Source: Solirubrobacteraceae bacterium
GTDB taxonomy: Bacteria; Actinomycetota; Thermoleophilia; Solirubrobacterales; Solirubrobacteraceae
Length of the DNA stretch: 9,652 nucleotides
NCBI GenBank assembly: GCA_030149625.1
Contig: JASLHP010000394.1
Coordinates: 1 to 9,652 of the forward strand
Direction of reading: 5' to 3'
Position 1 is the stretch's first letter; every line of letters starts with the position of its first letter. The position numbers and the translations under genes are program-made. The notes under the pieces were generated by a model. That model had not been told where the DNA came from. It did not search any database and saw only the letters and a list, made by a program, of their open reading frames with translations. Shown here in pieces: positions 6,108 through 9,652 of this stretch.

Positions 6108-7865
6108 GAGGCCGGCCTCCAGCACTTCGCGTGCGACCGGCGCGGCGGTGGCGCCGCCCGCGCCGTCTTTGACGAGCAGCACGCACACGACGATCCGCGG
6201 GTGTAGAGCCGGTGCGAACGCCGCGAACCATGCGTCCGTGTTGGCCGCTTCGCTTTCCGCGCCGCCGCCTTGACACCCTTCTCCGCCGGATTCGCTCGAC
6301 TTCGCTTCCGATGCGTCGCTGGCGGTGCAAGCCGTCTTCAGTTCCGCCGTGCCGGTCTTGCCGGCGACCGTCACGCCGGGGATCGCTGCGGAAGTGCCCG
6401 TGCCCTCGCGCACCACCGCGATCATCAGGTGTCGCACGGTACGCGCGACCGACGCGCTGGTGACGCGCACGCCCGGCCGTGGCGGGCCGGGCAGGAACGT
6501 CGGCTGCGGACGGCGCCCCCCGTCAGCGATCGTCGCGGCCACGGTCGCCATCTCCAGCGGGCTCGCGAGCACCTCACCCTGTCCGATCGCGGTCGAGCCG
6601 ACGTCGAGTTCGCCCTGGATCTCGTCCGCGGCTGGCAGCGTGCTCTCGGCCGCCCCCGCGATACCTGGTTCGCGGTTGAAGCCGAAGCGTTCCGCTGTTG
6701 CCACCAGACGTTCCGCGCCGAGCTTGACGCCGAGCGGCGTGAACACGGAATTGCACGAGACCGCGAACGCGAGTTCGAGCGAGCCGCCGCATTCCTCGCC
6801 ATTGGCGTTGTCCAGCTTCACGCCGTCGAGCGTGGCGGACGTCGCGTAGGGAAAGACCGTGTGCTCGGTGGCGAGTTTCGCCGCCAGCACGCCGGTCGTG
6901 GTGACCATCTTGAACGTCGAGCCCGGCGGCTGTAGGCCGTCGAGGCCGAGGCCCGCCACGGCCAGGATCTGTCCCGTGGACGGCTGCATCGCGACGATCC
7001 CTCCGAGCTGGCCGCCGAGCGCGCTCACGGCCGCGCGCTGGAGCGCCGGGGAAATCGTGGTGCGCACAGGCGCGGACGCATGCGGCGCGGCGAAGGCGAG
7101 CGGACGCGCGCCCGCGAGCAACTCGCCGCCGGCGATGCCGCGCAGGCGAGCGTCGAGCGCGAGCTCGAGGCCGCTCAACCCCACGATCGCCTGTGGCGGC
7201 ACGCCCTCTTCTTCGAGCGCCCGGCGTCGTGGCGCCGGAACCGGTCCGACCGTCCCGACGACCGCGTCGGCGACGTCGCCCAGCGGCGAGCCGCGCGTGG
7301 CTTCGGCCGGGGTCTGCGAGCTCGCGGTGGCGGTCGACAGCGCTTCGGCGAGCACGCTGCCGTCGCGTGCGAGCAGCGGCGCTCGTGGCGGCAGCGAGGT
7401 GACGCGGCTCAGAGACTCGCCGGCGCGCATGCCTGGAAAGACCAGCGAGTGCGACCACAGCACGCGCGTGCCGACGCCGGCTTCCTGGACGACCTTGAAC
7501 GTGAACGCCAACGACAGCGTTCCAAACAGCCGCGTGCGGACCCGGACCGGGACCGCGATCTCGCCGCGCTCGCTACGCGCGCCGCCTGTCGTGCGAATGC
7601 TCGTCGCGGTGGCAGTGATGAGCGCTTCTTGGTAATCGCTGGTGAACTTGCTCACCGACGTGGAGCTCCGCGAGGAGGCCGCGATATCGGAGTACATGTT
7701 CGTGTATTCGTGGCGCGTCCATGCCTTCACGAACCGGTCCGCCAGCGCGATGCCGGGAGGCGCGCCGTGATGTGCACCGACGATCGCGCCGGTCGCGAAA
7801 GCAGCCACGGCGAGCACGAGAACGGGGCGCGCGCGTCGCATGCGCTGGGTGCGGCTTTCAGTCAC
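6093..7865 (-). CDS. Class B penicillin-binding protein, NTF2-like N-terminal region
   Basis: A 590-residue membrane-anchored peptidoglycan transpeptidase. A short basic cytoplasmic tail leads to one membrane segment at about 14-31, with no lipobox. Next come an NTF2-like (MecA_N-type) region at about 38-145 and a PBP dimerisation-like region at about 150-260. The transpeptidase domain follows, with SxxK as S316-T-F-K319 (acyl-serine S316), SxN as S370-C-N372 and KTG as K503-T-G505. The layout resembles actinobacterial PBP-lipo proteins such as Mycobacterium tuberculosis Rv2864c, which carry a lipid anchor instead. Between KTGTAEL and the strand DAWFAAF there is an insert at about 511-542, rich in Ser, Gly and Glu and holding C513 and C531. 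The GTG start at 7865 is 21 bases from the divergent protease start. An ATG at 7841 is an alternative. No ribosome site is visible for either. Confidence 0.93.
   Translation of the reverse strand: MTESRTQRMRRARPVLVLAVAAFATGAIVGAHHGAPPGIALADRFVKAWTRHEYTNMYSDIAASSRSSTSVSKFTSDYQEALITATATSIRTTGGARSERGEIAVPVRVRTRLFGTLSLAFTFKVVQEAGVGTRVLWSHSLVFPGMRAGESLSRVTSLPPRAPLLARDGSVLAEALSTATASSQTPAEATRGSPLGDVADAVVGTVGPVPAPRRRALEEEGVPPQAIVGLSGLELALDARLRGIAGGELLAGARPLAFAAPHASAPVRTTISPALQRAAVSALGGQLGGIVAMQPSTGQILAVAGLGLDGLQPPGSTFKMVTTTGVLAAKLATEHTVFPYATSATLDGVKLDNANGEECGGSLELAFAVSCNSVFTPLGVKLGAERLVATAERFGFNREPGIAGAAESTLPAADEIQGELDVGSTAIGQGEVLASPLEMATVAATIADGGRRPQPTFLPGPPRPGVRVTSASVARTVRHLMIAVVREGTGTSAAIPGVTVAGKTGTAELKTACTASDASEAKSSESGGEGCQGGGAESEAANTDAWFAAFAPALHPRIVVCVLLVKDGAGGATAAPVAREVLEAGLQAQR
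6105..6122. repeat. Perfect 18-bp palindrome in the PBP 3' end
   Basis: CTGGAGGCCGGCCTCCAG equals its own reverse complement. In RNA it could form a 7-bp stem with a CCGG loop. It lies in the codons for the PBP C-terminus, against the repeat array, and may help end transcription of one or both convergent genes. No T-tract follows. Confidence 0.6.
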
Positions 7866-7886
7866 AGAACTTGTAGAACATGACAG
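7866..7886. promoter_or_regulatory. 21-bp divergent gap between PBP and protease genes
   Basis: Two GTG starts face away from each other across 21 bases, so any two promoters must overlap each other or the coding regions. AGAAC occurs twice, at 7866-7870 and 7875-7879. On the + strand TAGAAC lies seven bases before the protease GTG, a weak TAnnnT-like box lacking the final T. I see no Shine-Dalgarno for either gene. Confidence 0.4.
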
Positions 7887-9056
7887 GTGACTCAGCTGGA
7901 TTGGCTAATCGTCGCGTTTGCCCTGATCCTCGCGGTCTTCGGCTTTCGGCAGGGGTTCATCGTGGGGGTGCTGTCGTTCGGGGGGTTCGCGCTCGGCGCG
8001 TTCCTGGGTACGCGCCTGGCCCCGCTCGTGCTTCCGCAGGGCTCCACATCGCCATACGCGCCGGCGTTCGGCCTACTCGGCGCGCTGCTGGGCGGCGCGA
8101 TTCTCGCGAGCGGCCTGGAGGGGGTCGGCTTCCGGCTGCGCCGCGTGCTGATCATCCCCGGCATGGGCCTGCTCGACGGCCTGCTGGGCGCGGCGCTCGG
8201 CGCCGTGCTCGCGCTGGGCATCGTGTGGATCGTCGCGGCCGTCGCCGGGCAGACGCCGGGGCAAGCCCAGCTGCAGGCGGACATCCAGCGCTCGGTGATC
8301 CTGCGCAGGCTCAACGAGCTGTTGCCACCGTCCGGACCGATCCTGAACGCGCTCGCGCGACTCGACCCGATCCCCTCGATCAGCGGTCCGTCACCGGACG
8401 TGGCGGCGCCGCTGCCGGCGATCGCCCACGCCCCCGGCGTGGCCCGCGCCTCGCGCAGCGTCGTGCGCGTCGACGGGACCGCCTGCGGCCTGGCGATCGA
8501 GGGCTCCGGCTGGGTGGCGGCGCCCGACCTGGTCGTGACCAACGCGCACGTCGTCGCCGGGGAGACCGATACGAGCGTGGAGGTGGGCGGAGCATCGCCA
8601 AGCCTGCCCGCCGAGGCGGTCGCGTTCGAACCGCAGCACGACATCGCCGTGCTGCGCGTGCCGGAACTGAACCTGCCGATGCTGAGCTTCGCGGCCGGCA
8701 CCGCGTCGGGCACTCCTGGGGCGATCCTCGGCTATCCCGAGAACGGGCCGTTCGACGTGCAGCCGGGACGGATTGGGCTCACGCAGACCGTGATCACCCA
8801 GAACGCCTATGGAGAAGGGCCGGTCTCGCGGCTGCTGACGCCGCTACGAGGGCTTGTGCGCCCCGGCAACTCCGGCGGTCCGCTCGTGGACGTCGCCGGG
8901 CACGTCTTGACGACGGTGTTCGCGGCGACGGTCGACAGCAAGGTGCACGGCGGCTACGGCGTGGCCAACGAAACCGTGGCGGGCATACTGCGCGAAGCCG
9001 AGGCGCACGAGCGTGAGGGCAGCCAGGTCAGCACGGGGCCATGTACGAGCGGATGA
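7887..9056 (+). CDS. marP: MarP-like membrane serine protease (CvpA + trypsin fold)
   Basis: A 389-residue protein with two parts. The N-terminal CvpA/colicin V production-type region (about 5-120) holds four hydrophobic segments. The C-terminal part is an extracytoplasmic trypsin-like protease with H221 in TNAHVV, D252 in QHDIAVL and S329 in GNSGGPL, a complete triad. In M. tuberculosis MarP (Rv3671c; H235, D264, S343, disulfide C214-C395) the Cys-to-His distance is 21 and His-to-Ser is 108. Here C200 to H221 is 21, H221 to S329 is 108, and C386 sits four residues from the C-terminus, so the redox-linked disulfide appears conserved. MarP protects mycobacteria against acid and oxidative stress and acts on a peptidoglycan hydrolase, which fits the divergent PBP neighbour. 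The GTG start matches the MarP N-terminus (MTQLDWL then a membrane segment). Orthology is likely but rests on motifs only. Confidence 0.93.
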   Translation: MTQLDWLIVAFALILAVFGFRQGFIVGVLSFGGFALGAFLGTRLAPLVLPQGSTSPYAPAFGLLGALLGGAILASGLEGVGFRLRRVLIIPGMGLLDGLLGAALGAVLALGIVWIVAAVAGQTPGQAQLQADIQRSVILRRLNELLPPSGPILNALARLDPIPSISGPSPDVAAPLPAIAHAPGVARASRSVVRVDGTACGLAIEGSGWVAAPDLVVTNAHVVAGETDTSVEVGGASPSLPAEAVAFEPQHDIAVLRVPELNLPMLSFAAGTASGTPGAILGYPENGPFDVQPGRIGLTQTVITQNAYGEGPVSRLLTPLRGLVRPGNSGGPLVDVAGHVLTTVFAATVDSKVHGGYGVANETVAGILREAEAHEREGSQVSTGPCTSG

Positions 9057-9065
9057 CCGGCCCGC

Positions 9066-9071
9066 TACGCT
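9066..9071 (+). promoter_or_regulatory. Candidate -10 box (TACGCT) for leaderless topoisomerase transcript
   Basis: TACGCT is followed by seven bases and the ATG at 9079, the classic actinobacterial spacing for a fully leaderless mRNA. It lies in the 22-base gap after the protease stop, and no Shine-Dalgarno is present. Confidence 0.5.
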
Positions 9072-9078
9072 GACCGCC

Positions 9079-9652
9079 ATGTCGAAGACGCTACTGGTCG
9101 CCGAGAAGCCGTCCGTGGGGCAGGACTTGGCGCGCGTGTTGCCCGGGCCCTTCAAGAAGCAGGAGGGATTCCTCGAGGGTCCCGAGCACGTGATCACCTG
9201 GGCAGTGGGGCACCTCGTGCAACTGGCGGAACCGGAAGCCTACGACGCCAAATTCAAGAGCTGGCGGATGGCTGACCTGCCGATCGTGCCCGACCGCTTC
9301 AAACTCGAGGTGCGCGACGAGCGCTCGCGCAAGCAGATGTCTGTGGTCACCAAACAGCTCGGCCGCGATGACGTCGCGGAGGTGGTCAATGCCTGCGACG
9401 CCGGTCGCGAGGGCGAGCTGATATTCGCCTACCTGTTCGAGAAGGCCAAAGGCAAGAAGCCGGTCAAGCGGCTGTGGCTGAACTCGATGACGAGCGCCGC
9501 GATGAAGAGCGCGCTCGCCTCGCTGCGCCCGGCGCAGGAGTTCGAGAACCTCGAGGAGGCGGCCCGGTCGCGCTCGGAGGCCGACTGGATCGTGGGCATG
9601 AGCGCCACCCGCGCGGCCACCATCCGCCTGCGCTCGAGCTTCGACGGCGCCG
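9079..9652 (+). CDS. topB: Type IA DNA topoisomerase, topoisomerase III type (3' end missing)
   Basis: The frame runs from ATG 9079 to the right edge, giving 191 residues of a protein normally of 600 or more. It relaxes or decatenates DNA by single-strand passage through a tyrosine intermediate. The N-terminal TOPRIM domain is visible: LLVAEKPSVGQDLARVL at 5-21 with the catalytic glutamate E9, and NACDAGREGELIF at 104-116 with D107 and E111. The middle acidic position of the usual DxDxE is glycine (DAG), as in many topoisomerase III-type enzymes. The segment RSRSEADWIVGMSATRA at 163-179 is the typical start of the next domain. The catalytic tyrosine and any C-terminal zinc fingers are outside the window, so topoisomerase III is favoured over topoisomerase I but not proven. 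No Shine-Dalgarno is seen. TACGCT seven bases upstream suggests leaderless expression. Confidence 0.92.
   Translation, partial: MSKTLLVAEKPSVGQDLARVLPGPFKKQEGFLEGPEHVITWAVGHLVQLAEPEAYDAKFKSWRMADLPIVPDRFKLEVRDERSRKQMSVVTKQLGRDDVAEVVNACDAGREGELIFAYLFEKAKGKKPVKRLWLNSMTSAAMKSALASLRPAQEFENLEEAARSRSEADWIVGMSATRAATIRLRSSFDGA

Noticed and set aside
6270..6935. Long + strand open frames opposite the PBP gene (also 7080-7883)
   Set aside because: Arg/Ala/His-rich translations with no domain. They are antisense shadows of a high-GC gene carrying all PBP motifs on the other strand.
7880..9016. 378-residue + strand frame opening with ATG at 7880
   Set aside because: Arg/Gly-rich shadow frame. The frame at 7887 carries the CvpA segments and the complete protease triad.
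9397..9420. Missing middle Asp in the topoisomerase DxDxE motif (DAG)
   Set aside because: DAGREGE is a common form in topoisomerase III-type enzymes, so it is not a sign of inactivation.

Overview
The window is a very G+C-rich stretch of bacterial chromosome. Gene content and style point to a high-GC actinobacterium: a MarP-type membrane serine protease, a penicillin-binding protein (PBP) with an NTF2-like N-terminal region, GTG starts, and several genes whose TAnnnT -10 box lies almost on the start codon. The flavour of the hypothetical genes suggests class Thermoleophilia (Solirubrobacter-like), but that placement is an inference. I see no insertion sequence, phage gene, tRNA, rRNA or CRISPR array. 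The window looks like core genome.

Region 1 (1-2799, + strand) is a threonine biosynthesis operon, hom-thrC-thrB, cut by the left edge. The genes overlap by 4 and 11 bases. Together they convert aspartate semialdehyde to homoserine, phosphohomoserine and threonine.

Region 2 (2781-4258, - strand) is a two-gene unit: a zinc-ribbon/FHA protein followed by an orphan ParA-type ATPase with no ParB beside it. The parA stop lies inside the 3' end of thrB, in tail-to-tail overlap. The FHA gene has its own extended -10 promoter and a strong Shine-Dalgarno. parA may also have its own near-leaderless promoter.

Region 3 (4519-6001, + strand) holds three small genes: a 97-residue protein with two CxxC pairs, a 164-residue SRPBCC-fold protein, and a 195-residue lipoprotein resembling DUF4352 proteins. 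The last two share an identical promoter arrangement, TAGACT followed by exactly 10 bases and ATG.

Region 4 (6002-6107) is the short space between convergent genes. It is filled by three adjacent copies of a roughly 33-bp repeat. The third copy covers the last codons and stop of the PBP gene, so the array looks like serial duplication of that gene's 3' end. The lipoprotein's 3' end also appears as a second, in-frame copy just past its stop.

Region 5 (6093-9056) is a cell-envelope pair transcribed divergently from a 21-bp gap. One gene is a class B PBP with an unusual two-cysteine insert after its KTG motif. The other is a MarP-like CvpA/trypsin-fold protease with a complete catalytic triad and both cysteines of the MarP disulfide. 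From 9079 a type IA topoisomerase (topoisomerase III type) begins and runs off the right edge.

Nothing here is a clear new defence or mobile system. The least explained items are the FHA-ParA module, the repeat array, the PBP insert and the run of near-leaderless promoters.
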